From positions 1,240,001 through 1,304,000 of the forward strand of contig NZ_CP108046.1 in NCBI RefSeq assembly GCF_041435115.1: a DNA stretch of 64,000 nt. Direction: 5' to 3'. The notes under the pieces are model-generated. The model did no database searches and was not told the DNA's origin. It saw only the letters and a program-made list of their open reading frames with translations. The position numbers and the translations under genes were made by a program. Shown one piece after another: positions 50,210-58,004 of the stretch; position 1 is the first letter of the stretch, and every line of letters begins with the position of its first letter. The stretch is from Streptomyces sp. NBC_00289 (GTDB lineage Bacteria; Actinomycetota; Actinomycetes; Streptomycetales; Streptomycetaceae).

Positions 50210-52579
50210 TCAGTCCGGCAGGAGGAGGTGGCAGCTCTCCCCCGGCCGCACGCGGACGGCTCGGTCCGGCAACCGGATGTCGATCGGTGAGCGATCGGAC
50301 GGCGGCACCGTCACCTCCAGCCCACCGCGCTCCAGGCGCAGCCGAACGCCCCAGTGCCCCTGATATCGGAGGGAGAACCCGTAGGTTGACAGCTCCGGCA
50401 GCGGCACGGGATCGAGCCACAGCGCGCCGGCGCGGGTCTCCAGCCCGGTCAGCCCCCGCTGGACGAGGTCGAGCGTGCCGGCCATGGCACCCAGGTGGAT
50501 GCCCTCGCCGGTGGTGCCGCCCTGCAGGTCGGCGATGTCGCCGCGCAGCGCCTCCTGGCAGTACGTCCATGCCTCGGTGCGCCGGGCCCGTGCCAGGACC
50601 CAGCCGTGGACCAGGCCGCTGAGGGTGGAGCCGTGGCTGGTGCGCAGGAGGTAGTGGTCGACTGTCCGGCGCCAGATGTCGTCGTCCAGCCGGTGGCCCA
50701 ACCGCTTGAACACGCCCCGGAGTTCGAGCGGTGAGAAGAGGTAGCCGAGCATGAGCACGTCGGCCTGCTTGGACGCCTTGTAGCGGTTGACGGTGTCGCC
50801 CTCCGCCTCGAGGATCCGGTCCAGGCGCCGGATGTCGCCGTACCGCGCGCGGTAGTCCTTCCAGTCGAGTTCGGCGAGGTCGCCGTAGCCCTCGAACTGG
50901 CTGATGACGCCGTCGTGGTACGGCACATGGAGGGTGCGCGAGACGTCCTCCCACTGTTCCAGCTCACCGTCGTCCAGACCGGTGCGCTCGGCGAGTTCAC
51001 GCCGCCGGGGTTCCGGCAGGGTCCGCATGACCTCCAGCGCGCGGGTGAGCACCCAGGCGGCGGTGACGTTGGTGTAGGCGTTGTCGTCGAGACCCGGCTG
51101 CCGTGCCCCGGGGTAGGCGTCGTGGTATTCGTCGGGTCCCATGACGCCCCGGATGCGGTGCCGGCCCAGCCCCTCGTCCCAGGTTGCCGAGTCCGCCCAG
51201 AAGCGGGCGATCTCCAACAGCATCTCGGCACCCTTGGTGTGCAGGAACTCGGCGTCCTGGCTGGTCTCGCAGTACTGCCACACGTTGTATGCCACCGCCG
51301 AGCCGACGTGCCGCTGAAGCCGTGAGTGATCGGCCAGCCATCGCCCCGAGCGGGGGTTGAGGTGGAGCTCTTGTGTCTCCTCGCGCCCGTCGCTTCCGCT
51401 CTGCCACGGGTACAGCGCGCCGCGCCGGCCGAGCGCCCGAGCGGCAGCGCGGGCCTGGTCGAGGCGCCGGTGACGGTAGCGCAGCAGGGCACGGGAGACC
51501 TCGGGGAAGTGCAGGTTGAGGTACGGCAGCACGAACAGCTCGTCCCAGAAGACATGACCGCGGTACGCCTCGCCGTGCAGTCCTCTGGCCGGTACGCCGA
51601 CGTCGAGGTCCGCCGTGTGCGGGGATAGGGTCTGCAGGACGTGGAAGAGGTGCAGGCGCAGGATGCGTCCCGCCTCCCCGGCCACCTCCAGCTCGGCCCG
51701 CCGCCACAGCTGGTCCCAGGCCGTCAGATGGGCTTCGAGCAGTTCGTCGAAGGCGGGCGCCGCGGCCACCCGGTCGATCGCGGCGTCCAGCGGGTCGCTG
51801 ATCGCCGGGTCGCGGGAGGTGTGCAGGGCGACGGTCTTGTCGACGGTGACGCTGCGGCCGGGAAGCAGGCCGAGGCGCACGCGCTGGCCCACACGTGGTG
51901 CCTCGTGCCAGTCGGTGACCGCTGTGTCGGCGCTCAGTCGGGCCGCCATGCCGATGCGGATGGCGGAGGTGCGGGTCGTGCAGTGCAGCCACACCGTGTC
52001 CGGTTCGACGGATCCCGTGCGCACCCGGGTCAGGTGACGGCCGTCCAGGTCCCGGTAGCGCGTGACCCCGGCGTTGGTGACCCCGCCGTCCAGCGCCGCC
52101 TCGACGTCGAGGTCTCCGGCGAAGCCCTCGGCCGTGAACTCGGTGCGCAGCGCCGCCAGATGGGGGTCTGCCATGTGCACGAGACGCTGCTGCCGCACCG
52201 CCAGCACCCGGCCCTCGCCGAGCGCGTAGCGCGTGCGGCGCTCCAGCAGTCCCGAGGCCAGGTGCAGCACCTGAACGTGCTCCAGCACCTTCGCGGTGTC
52301 GGGGCTGAGCCATCGCTGCCCGGCGAGGCGGAAGCGGAGCGGCAGCCAGTTCGGGACGTTGACCATGTCCTCGTTCCGCACCCGTCGACCTGCCATGTCC
52401 GTGGTGAGCTGGTCGTAGCAGCCGGCCACGTAGGTACCGGGGTAGTGCACGTCGTCCGCGGTGCACTCCGGAAGGGCTCCCCGAGTGGCGAAGTAGCCGT
52501 TGCCCAGTGTGCACAGCGACTCCCGTAGGCGTTCGTCCGCCGGGTCGTAGCCGTCGTACTCCCATGTCCAGCCCGTCAC
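50210..52579 (-). CDS. GH65 glycosyl hydrolase/disaccharide phosphorylase
   Basis: A 789-aa GH65 enzyme. N-terminal beta-sandwich: WEYDGYDPADERLRESLCTL, LGNGYFATRGA. The (alpha/alpha)6 barrel carries the general acid E484 in GVMGPDEYHD and the substrate-binding YRGHVFWDELFVLPYL. Phosphate-binding features RTSHGSTLSG and YKASKQADVLML suggest a phosphorylase (trehalose, maltose or kojibiose type) rather than a hydrolase. The GTG start overlaps the stop of the beta-phosphoglucomutase-like gene (GTGA). Together they would turn a disaccharide plus Pi into glucose and glucose-6-phosphate. Confidence 0.87.
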   Translation of the reverse strand: MTGWTWEYDGYDPADERLRESLCTLGNGYFATRGALPECTADDVHYPGTYVAGCYDQLTTDMAGRRVRNEDMVNVPNWLPLRFRLAGQRWLSPDTAKVLEHVQVLHLASGLLERRTRYALGEGRVLAVRQQRLVHMADPHLAALRTEFTAEGFAGDLDVEAALDGGVTNAGVTRYRDLDGRHLTRVRTGSVEPDTVWLHCTTRTSAIRIGMAARLSADTAVTDWHEAPRVGQRVRLGLLPGRSVTVDKTVALHTSRDPAISDPLDAAIDRVAAAPAFDELLEAHLTAWDQLWRRAELEVAGEAGRILRLHLFHVLQTLSPHTADLDVGVPARGLHGEAYRGHVFWDELFVLPYLNLHFPEVSRALLRYRHRRLDQARAAARALGRRGALYPWQSGSDGREETQELHLNPRSGRWLADHSRLQRHVGSAVAYNVWQYCETSQDAEFLHTKGAEMLLEIARFWADSATWDEGLGRHRIRGVMGPDEYHDAYPGARQPGLDDNAYTNVTAAWVLTRALEVMRTLPEPRRRELAERTGLDDGELEQWEDVSRTLHVPYHDGVISQFEGYGDLAELDWKDYRARYGDIRRLDRILEAEGDTVNRYKASKQADVLMLGYLFSPLELRGVFKRLGHRLDDDIWRRTVDHYLLRTSHGSTLSGLVHGWVLARARRTEAWTYCQEALRGDIADLQGGTTGEGIHLGAMAGTLDLVQRGLTGLETRAGALWLDPVPLPELSTYGFSLRYQGHWGVRLRLERGGLEVTVPPSDRSPIDIRLPDRAVRVRPGESCHLLLPD

Positions 52580-53337
52580 CGCCGTACTCCCTCGTCGAGC
52601 AGCTCGCCGAGGTCGGGTACGACGATGTCGGCGCCGTGCCGCAGCAGTCTGGGGCGGGTGTCCGGACCGGCGGCCCGGTCCACGCCGACAACGAGGGCGA
52701 AACCGCCGCGGCGGCCCGCTTCGACACCCGCCAGGGCGTCCTCCACCACAGCGGCGCGGGCCGGGGGCACGCCGAGCCTGCGGGCGGCTTCCAGGAACAG
52801 GTCGGGCCGCGGCTTGCCGGCGAGCCCCAGGCGGGTCGCCTCGCCGCCGTCGACCAGGACCTCGAAGAGGTTCGACACACCCGCCCCGGTAAGCAGCTCG
52901 CGGGCGTGTCTGGACGCGGAGGCCGCGGCGACGGACACGCCGGCGGAGCGCAGGGCGTGCACCAGCCGCACGGTTCCCGGATACGCGTCGACGGCGTGCT
53001 CGCGGAGCCGCTCGACGAACAGCGACTCCTTGTCCGCCGCCACGGCGCGCACGGCCGCCGCCGTCGGGTCGAGGCCACGTGACGCCAGAAAGGCGGCCGC
53101 GCCGTCGAGCCGGGACTTGCCGTCCACATGGCGCAGGTAGTCGTCGCCGGGGTCGAACGGGCGCCGCTGCGCGGGGTCCTTCGGCGGGTGCTCGGTCAGG
53201 AAGGTGTCGAAGGCGGTCTTCCAGGCGGCCGCGTGCACCTTCGCCGAGTCGGTGATCACCCCGTCGGTGTCGAACACGACCGCGTCGACCTCCCGCAGCG
53301 CGGGTGCGAGCACGTCACGGGACCGGGCAGCCTTCAT
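52576..53337 (-). CDS. beta-phosphoglucomutase family HAD protein
   Basis: A 253-aa HAD protein with motif I VVFDTDGVITDS (D23 and D25), a cap domain, motif II AAASASRHA, the Lys in LAGKPRPDLFLEAA and motif III VVEDALAGVEAGRRGG. This is the beta-PGM/trehalose-linked subgroup. It probably isomerises the beta-glucose-1-phosphate made by the GH65 partner to which it is coupled. ATG 53337 follows GGGGA. It lies 32 nt after the upstream USP gene, so USP-HAD-GH65 form an operon. Confidence 0.85.
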   Translation of the reverse strand: MKAARSRDVLAPALREVDAVVFDTDGVITDSAKVHAAAWKTAFDTFLTEHPPKDPAQRRPFDPGDDYLRHVDGKSRLDGAAAFLASRGLDPTAAAVRAVAADKESLFVERLREHAVDAYPGTVRLVHALRSAGVSVAAASASRHARELLTGAGVSNLFEVLVDGGEATRLGLAGKPRPDLFLEAARRLGVPPARAAVVEDALAGVEAGRRGGFALVVGVDRAAGPDTRPRLLRHGADIVVPDLGELLDEGVRR

Positions 53338-53369
53338 GGTTCCCCCTACAGGCAGGCACGTACAACAAG

Positions 53370-54242
53370 TCACACCGTCTGCGGCACGACCGCCACCGGG
53401 CGGTCCGCGTGGTGGAGCAGGGTGTGGCTCACCCGGCCCAGTTGGAGCCCGAGGTGGCCGTGCCGGCGCCGGGCCCCGACGACCACCAGGTCGGCAGCGG
53501 CGGAGCGGCGTACCAGGACGCTGTGGGCCGGCCCCTCGATCGTGACCCGACGCACCCGCACATCCGGATGGTCGACCATCGAGTCCTTCAGTACCGCGTC
53601 GAGCTGGGCCGAGGCCCGCTCCTCGTGCCGACGCGCCGGTTCGTCGGCGAGCGCGGGATCGTCGGCGCTTTCGTGCGCGGGGCAACGCCATGCGCGTACG
53701 ACGTCGAGAGCGCACCCGCGCGCCTCGGCCTCTCGGAAGGCGAAACGCACGGCGTCCGCGCCGGTCTCTGGTTCGCCCGCGCCCAGCAGGATCCGTTGGG
53801 ATCCGGACAGGGCCGCCCTGTCGCCCCGGACCACGATCACCGGACGGTGCGCGCGGGCCGCCACTGCCAGGCCGACCGAGCCGAGGAGCATGCCGGTCAG
53901 CTCACCGCAGCCGCGCGAACCCGTCACCAGGGCGAAGGCGTTGTTCCCCTTGCGCAGCAGGGCCTCGGCCGCCTCGTCGGGGACGGTACCGGTGGTGACC
54001 TTCACCTCCGGATCGCGCCGCCCGGCGCGCTCGGCGGCGGAGGCGACGAGGTGCTCGCCAAGCACACGCTCCGACGGGCGGCCGAGACCGGTGGAGGGAA
54101 GGGCTCGTTCGTACCGCTCCCAGCGCGAGGCGTGCACCAGCCGCAGAGGGAGGCCGTGCCGCGCGGCCTCGTCCACTACCCAGTCGACCGCCAGCAGGCT
54201 CGCATCGGATCCGTCGACGCCCACGACCAGGGGAGGTGTCAT
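53370..54242 (-). CDS. universal stress protein (two Usp domains)
   Basis: A 290-aa tandem Usp protein: PLVVGVDGSDASLLAVDWVV in the first domain with TGSRGCGELTGMLLGSVGLA, and VVVGARRRHGHLGLQLGRVS in the second. The first domain keeps the nucleotide-binding G-x2-G-x9-S/T pattern. It heads the operon with the HAD and GH65 genes. A GGGACAAGGGCC site lies about 100 nt upstream. Confidence 0.86.
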   Translation of the reverse strand: MTPPLVVGVDGSDASLLAVDWVVDEAARHGLPLRLVHASRWERYERALPSTGLGRPSERVLGEHLVASAAERAGRRDPEVKVTTGTVPDEAAEALLRKGNNAFALVTGSRGCGELTGMLLGSVGLAVAARAHRPVIVVRGDRAALSGSQRILLGAGEPETGADAVRFAFREAEARGCALDVVRAWRCPAHESADDPALADEPARRHEERASAQLDAVLKDSMVDHPDVRVRRVTIEGPAHSVLVRRSAAADLVVVGARRRHGHLGLQLGRVSHTLLHHADRPVAVVPQTV

Positions 54243-54341
54243 TGTCCCCACCGCCTTCCGGGTAGCACGGAGTTCCGATTGAACGGTCGCACCGGTCGGC
54301 GGGCCGTACGAGTGCCGCATGGGCCCTTGACGGGGGCATCC

Positions 54342-54353
54342 GGCCCTTGTCCC
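54342..54353 (-). promoter_or_regulatory. possible OsdR/DosR-like box
   Basis: On the minus strand GGGACAAGGGCC lies about 100 bp upstream of the USP-HAD-GH65 operon. It resembles the GGGAC...GNCC core of DosR-type boxes but has a 3-nt rather than 4-nt centre. Candidate only. Confidence 0.35.
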
Positions 54354-54489
54354 GGGTCGGCGGCGAGATACCGAGAGCCACTCGGCCCGGTGGCCGCCAT
54401 CCCGTCCTTCGATGCCGCCGAGCACGGCAGTGTGCGTGGCCGGCAGTCCACCGGCCACGCAAACCGGGTGCGGTCGACGCCCCCCGGCC

Positions 54490-54785
54490 TCAGCCGCGCC
54501 GCACCTGGATGGTCCCGGTCTCCCGCCGGACCGGGACCGTGATGGTCACAACACCGTCCTTGTACTCGGCGGTCGCCTGTCACCCTGCGCTCCGGCCCGC
54601 AGTCGAACGGAACGGGCGAAGGTGCCGGGGCGGAACTCCGTACGGCGCTTTTCCGTCGTCTCCCGACCAAGCTCGGCCCGCAGGGTCAGAACGTGGTCCT
54701 CCGCAGTGATCTCGACATCCTTGTCGGGGTCGAGACCGGGTATTTCGGCGCGCGGTGGCGCCGGCGCGGGACGGCCCGCTCCCAC
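54490..54785 (-). pseudogene. truncated, frameshifted Hsp20 (alpha-crystallin) gene
   Basis: The first part reads RAEIPGLDPDKDVEITAEDH, then LTLRAELG and FRPGTFARSVRL, the core of a small heat-shock protein. After RAGA the frame is lost. The expected ending TAEYKDGVVTITVPV, then RRETGTIQVRRG, is found in another frame and ends at TGA 54492-54490. The N-terminal region before RAEIPG is also missing. Small Hsp20 genes are common members of hypoxia regulons, so this is probably a decayed member of the cluster. Confidence 0.75.
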
Positions 54786-54788
54786 GTG

Positions 54789-55703
54789 TCACTCGTGCGG
54801 CACCATCGCAACCGGCGCGACGGCGTGCTGCAGCACCGCGTGCGTCACGGGGCCGATGCGGCCGCCGACCACCGCTTGGCGCCTCCTCCGCCCGACGACG
54901 ACCAGTGACGCGTCCCGTGAGGCCTGCACGAGATGACGGCCGGCGCTTCCGACGACGGCCTGCTCCCGCACTGCCACCCCGGGGAACTTGTCCTTCCACG
55001 GGCGCAGGACGTCACGCAGCCCGCGCCGTGTCTCCTCCGCGAGTTCCGCGTCGAGACCCGAGTCCATGACGGCGCCGTAGCCGTAGACGGCAGGCGGGTC
55101 CCAGCCATGCACAACCCGCAGACCGGCCGCGCGACGCCGGGCGGCCTCGAACGCGAACTCGACGGCGGCGTCGCCCGGGCTCTCCAGGTCCAACCCCAGC
55201 ACGACCTCGCGGTACGGCGTGGTCATCGCGTCGGCGCCCGTGGCGTCCGCCAGATGCTCGTCCTCTGCGCGCCCACCGGCCCGCACGAGGACGACGGGCC
55301 GTTCCGTGCGTGCCACAACGGCGAGTGCGACGGAGCCGACCAGGAATCCCACCACGGTACCGAGGCGCCGGGAACCCAGGACCAGTAGTTCGGTGTCGTC
55401 CGCGACGGTCAGCAGGGCCGGGACGGCCTGTTCCCCGGACTGCTGGGTGGTGATCCGCAGACCGGGGTGGCGTTCTGCGAGCCGGGACGCGGACTCGTGC
55501 AGGAGATGGGCCGCCCACTCGCGCTGTGCGTCGATCACACCTGGCGCCGAAACACCCATGAAGGGCGCGTACAGAGGGCTCAGCGAGTCCCCGGCGTGCA
55601 GGAGACGCAGGGGCACCTCTCGTTGTGCTGCCTCGCGAGCGGCCCAGTCTGCGGCGGCGAGGCTTTCGGGCGAGCCGTCGAGACCGACGGTGATGGCGGG
55701 CAT
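54789..55703 (-). CDS. universal stress protein (two Usp domains)
   Basis: A 304-aa tandem Usp protein: MPAITVGLDGSPESLAAADW, LLVLGSRRLGTVVGFLVGSV in the first domain and VVVGRRRRQAVVGGRIGPVT in the second. Both keep nucleotide-binding patterns. ATG 55703 follows GGAGGT by 4 nt. A good OsdR/DosR-like box stands about 60 nt upstream. Confidence 0.88.
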   Translation of the reverse strand: MPAITVGLDGSPESLAAADWAAREAAQREVPLRLLHAGDSLSPLYAPFMGVSAPGVIDAQREWAAHLLHESASRLAERHPGLRITTQQSGEQAVPALLTVADDTELLVLGSRRLGTVVGFLVGSVALAVVARTERPVVLVRAGGRAEDEHLADATGADAMTTPYREVVLGLDLESPGDAAVEFAFEAARRRAAGLRVVHGWDPPAVYGYGAVMDSGLDAELAEETRRGLRDVLRPWKDKFPGVAVREQAVVGSAGRHLVQASRDASLVVVGRRRRQAVVGGRIGPVTHAVLQHAVAPVAMVPHE

Positions 55704-55760
55704 GCGGACCTCCTTCAGGGGTGCACCGCCAGTTTCGGAGCCGCACGCGTCAGGACAGGA

Positions 55761-55776
55761 GGGGCCAGAGGTCCCC
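55761..55776. promoter_or_regulatory. OsdR/DosR-like box upstream of USP gene
   Basis: On the minus strand this reads GGGGACCTCTGGCCCC, i.e. GGGAC-N4-GGCCC, a near-palindrome like DosR-family boxes. It lies 58 nt upstream of ATG 55703. A second palindrome GCCGATCGGC (55784-55793) lies 8 bp further upstream. The same GGGAC-N4-GGCCC pattern occurs before adhE. Confidence 0.5.
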
Positions 55777-55924
55777 GTCAGGAGCCGATCGGCCCTCGGG
55801 GCGGCGCCGCTGACGCCGTGTGGGATGCCGTCCCCTGTCACCTCCAGACTCCGCCGTCAAGTCTGTGAGGGCATGGGCCCTATGGCCCTGTTTCCGTGGT
55901 GCCGTGGTGCCGTGCCCCCGGCGT

Positions 55925-57643
55925 CTACGACTTCCGCGACGGCACACACCACAGCAGCGTGCTGCCGCCGCACGCGGGTCTGCCCAGTTCCAGTCGGCCG
56001 CCCAATTGCTCGGCACGCTCCGCTATGTTGCGCAGCCCGCTGCGGCGGCCGCCCTCCGGGATCCCCACACCGTTGTCGGTGACGGACAGCCGCACCGCCC
56101 TCCCGTCCGTGGCCAGGACCACATCGGCCCGGTCTGCACGAGCGTGGCGGGCGATGTTGGTCAGGGCCTCGGAGAGCACCGCCACCACGTGGTCGGCGAT
56201 CTCCTTCGGCACATCGGTGTCCAGCAGGCCCTCCATGCGCACGCTGGGGGCGAAGCCCAGGATCGGCGCCGCTTCGCCCACCACCCGTACGGCGCGCGCC
56301 CGCAACCCCGACTCAACGGTGGCGTCGCGCGTGCGCAGGCCGAAGATCGTCGACCTGATGATCTTGATGGTCTCGTCCAGGTCGTCGACCGCGCGCGCCA
56401 CGCGCTCGGCGGCCTCATCGTGCTCGATGAAACGTCCGGCGCTCTGCAGGGTCATGCCGGTGGCGAACAGCCGCTGGATCGCCAGGTCGTGCAGGTCTCG
56501 CGCGATGCGGTCGCGGTCCTTGAGCACCGCGACCTCCTCAGCGTCCTGGCGGCGTTCCGCCAGCTCCATCGCGATGGCGGCCTGCGCGGCGAACGCCTTC
56601 AGGGGCTCCGTCTCCGTGGCCGAGAACACCGGTTGGCCGGCCTTTCGGGCCAGGAGGACCACGCCCCGTGGACCCGCCTCGCCCGCGCCGATGGGCACGG
56701 CCACGGCGGGGCCGAGTCCCCCAAAACGCGGTGGCTCCAGGGAGATCCGTTCATCGTGGGTGACGTCCGCGCTGGTCACCGGGGCGTCGTCGGCGAAGGC
56801 CAGCCCCATCAAGGTGCTGTCCATCCGCAGTATGAGGCCTCGGTGCGCCTCGGCGTCCATCCCGACGGCGATCTCCACGGCGAGCGACCCGGTGTCCGCC
56901 ATGGGCAGCGCGACCGCCGCCAGGGCGGATCCGGTGATCTCACCGGCCCGCTCCGCGATCAGGGTGAGGACCTCGGCGCGTTCACCGCCGGACATCAGGC
57001 TGTAAGTGATCTCCGCGTTGGCCCGCAGCCAGCGTTCCCGCAGACGGGACTCCTCGTACAGACGCGCGTTGTCGATCGCGACGCCGGCCGCCACGGCCAG
57101 CGTCTGCGTGACCGAGACGTCCTCCTCGTCGAACTGGCCGCCGCCCCGTTTCTCGGTCAAGTAGAGGTTGCCGAAGACCTGGTCGCGCACGCGGATCGGG
57201 ACGCCGAGGAAGCTGTTCATCGGCGGGTGGTGGACCGGGAAACCGTACGAGGCCGGGTGTTCGGAGATCTTCGCCAGGCGCAGCGGCTCGGGGTGGCGGA
57301 TCAGCTCCCCCAGGATGCCGTGCCCCTCGGGAAACGGTCCGATGTCGGCGATCTGCTCCTCGGTGACCCCGACGGTGTGGAAGGCCGAGAGTCGCTTGCC
57401 GTCCGGCCCGATCACGCCCAGCGCCGCGTACTCCGCGTCGACCAGCGCCGCGGCGGCCTCCACAATGCTGAACAGGGCCTGCTCCAGGTCCAGTTCCCGG
57501 CCGACGGACAGTACCGCCTCGAGCAGGCTGTGCACCCGGTCACGGGTGCCGCGCGCCGCGTCCAGCCGTGCCTGCAGCTCCTCCAGCAGCTCGTCGAGCC
57601 GAAGCTGAGGCAGCCCTACGCGAGCCTCCTCGGGGTTTGGCAC
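55925..57643 (-). CDS. GAF-GAF histidine kinase, DevS/OsdK-like
   Basis: A 572-aa sensor kinase with two GAF domains (about 40-190 and 205-350), a HisKA_3 dimerisation helix with phospho-acceptor H385 in RIARDLHDLAIQRLFATGM, and a HATPase (ALTNIARHARAD; SVTDNGVGIPEGGRRSGLRN). The architecture matches DosS/DevS and OsdK, which bind haem in the first GAF domain to sense O2. Whether haem is bound here is not shown. GTG 57643 follows GGAGG by 7 nt, and the frame to 58006 is discarded. No response regulator lies next to it in the window. Confidence 0.85.
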   Translation of the reverse strand: MPNPEEARVGLPQLRLDELLEELQARLDAARGTRDRVHSLLEAVLSVGRELDLEQALFSIVEAAAALVDAEYAALGVIGPDGKRLSAFHTVGVTEEQIADIGPFPEGHGILGELIRHPEPLRLAKISEHPASYGFPVHHPPMNSFLGVPIRVRDQVFGNLYLTEKRGGGQFDEEDVSVTQTLAVAAGVAIDNARLYEESRLRERWLRANAEITYSLMSGGERAEVLTLIAERAGEITGSALAAVALPMADTGSLAVEIAVGMDAEAHRGLILRMDSTLMGLAFADDAPVTSADVTHDERISLEPPRFGGLGPAVAVPIGAGEAGPRGVVLLARKAGQPVFSATETEPLKAFAAQAAIAMELAERRQDAEEVAVLKDRDRIARDLHDLAIQRLFATGMTLQSAGRFIEHDEAAERVARAVDDLDETIKIIRSTIFGLRTRDATVESGLRARAVRVVGEAAPILGFAPSVRMEGLLDTDVPKEIADHVVAVLSEALTNIARHARADRADVVLATDGRAVRLSVTDNGVGIPEGGRRSGLRNIAERAEQLGGRLELGRPACGGSTLLWCVPSRKS

Positions 57644-58004
57644 CCGAAATCCTCCAGGTCTGTCGACGCACGGACACCCACCGGCCCGGTCTGCTCTCAC
57701 GTTAGTGGTCGGCCGCAGGGCGCGATAGTGAATCAAGACTCGTGCGGGGGGCTCCGCCGCAGCGCCTCCGCTTCGGCGCCCGCCCCGCCGCCGCCTCGGC
57801 CGACACCGCTCCTGGCCTGCACCGCTGCCCGCCGTCCGTCGCACCTCACGCCCAGACGCTTCGAGCGCGCCTCCGGGTGAGGGGCGTACCCGCCTGGGCC
57901 GACCGGCCCAGTGAGGGGGACCGACAGCACCTGCCCCTTCCGGTTCCGGCGGTCGGACGCTGGAGGTGTATCGAGTCCGAAGCCTGACAGAGGAGACCGG
58001 CGTC
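57644..58004. other. intergenic between the divergent kinase and ppdK
   Basis: 361 bases that should carry promoters for both genes. A GGGGGACCGAC stretch near 57916 recalls half of the OsdR/DosR-like box. No gene is recognised. Confidence 0.45.

Noticed and set aside
50997..53129. 710-aa minus-strand frame overlapping GH65 and the HAD gene
   Set aside because: Arg/Pro-rich alternate frame of two well-supported genes.
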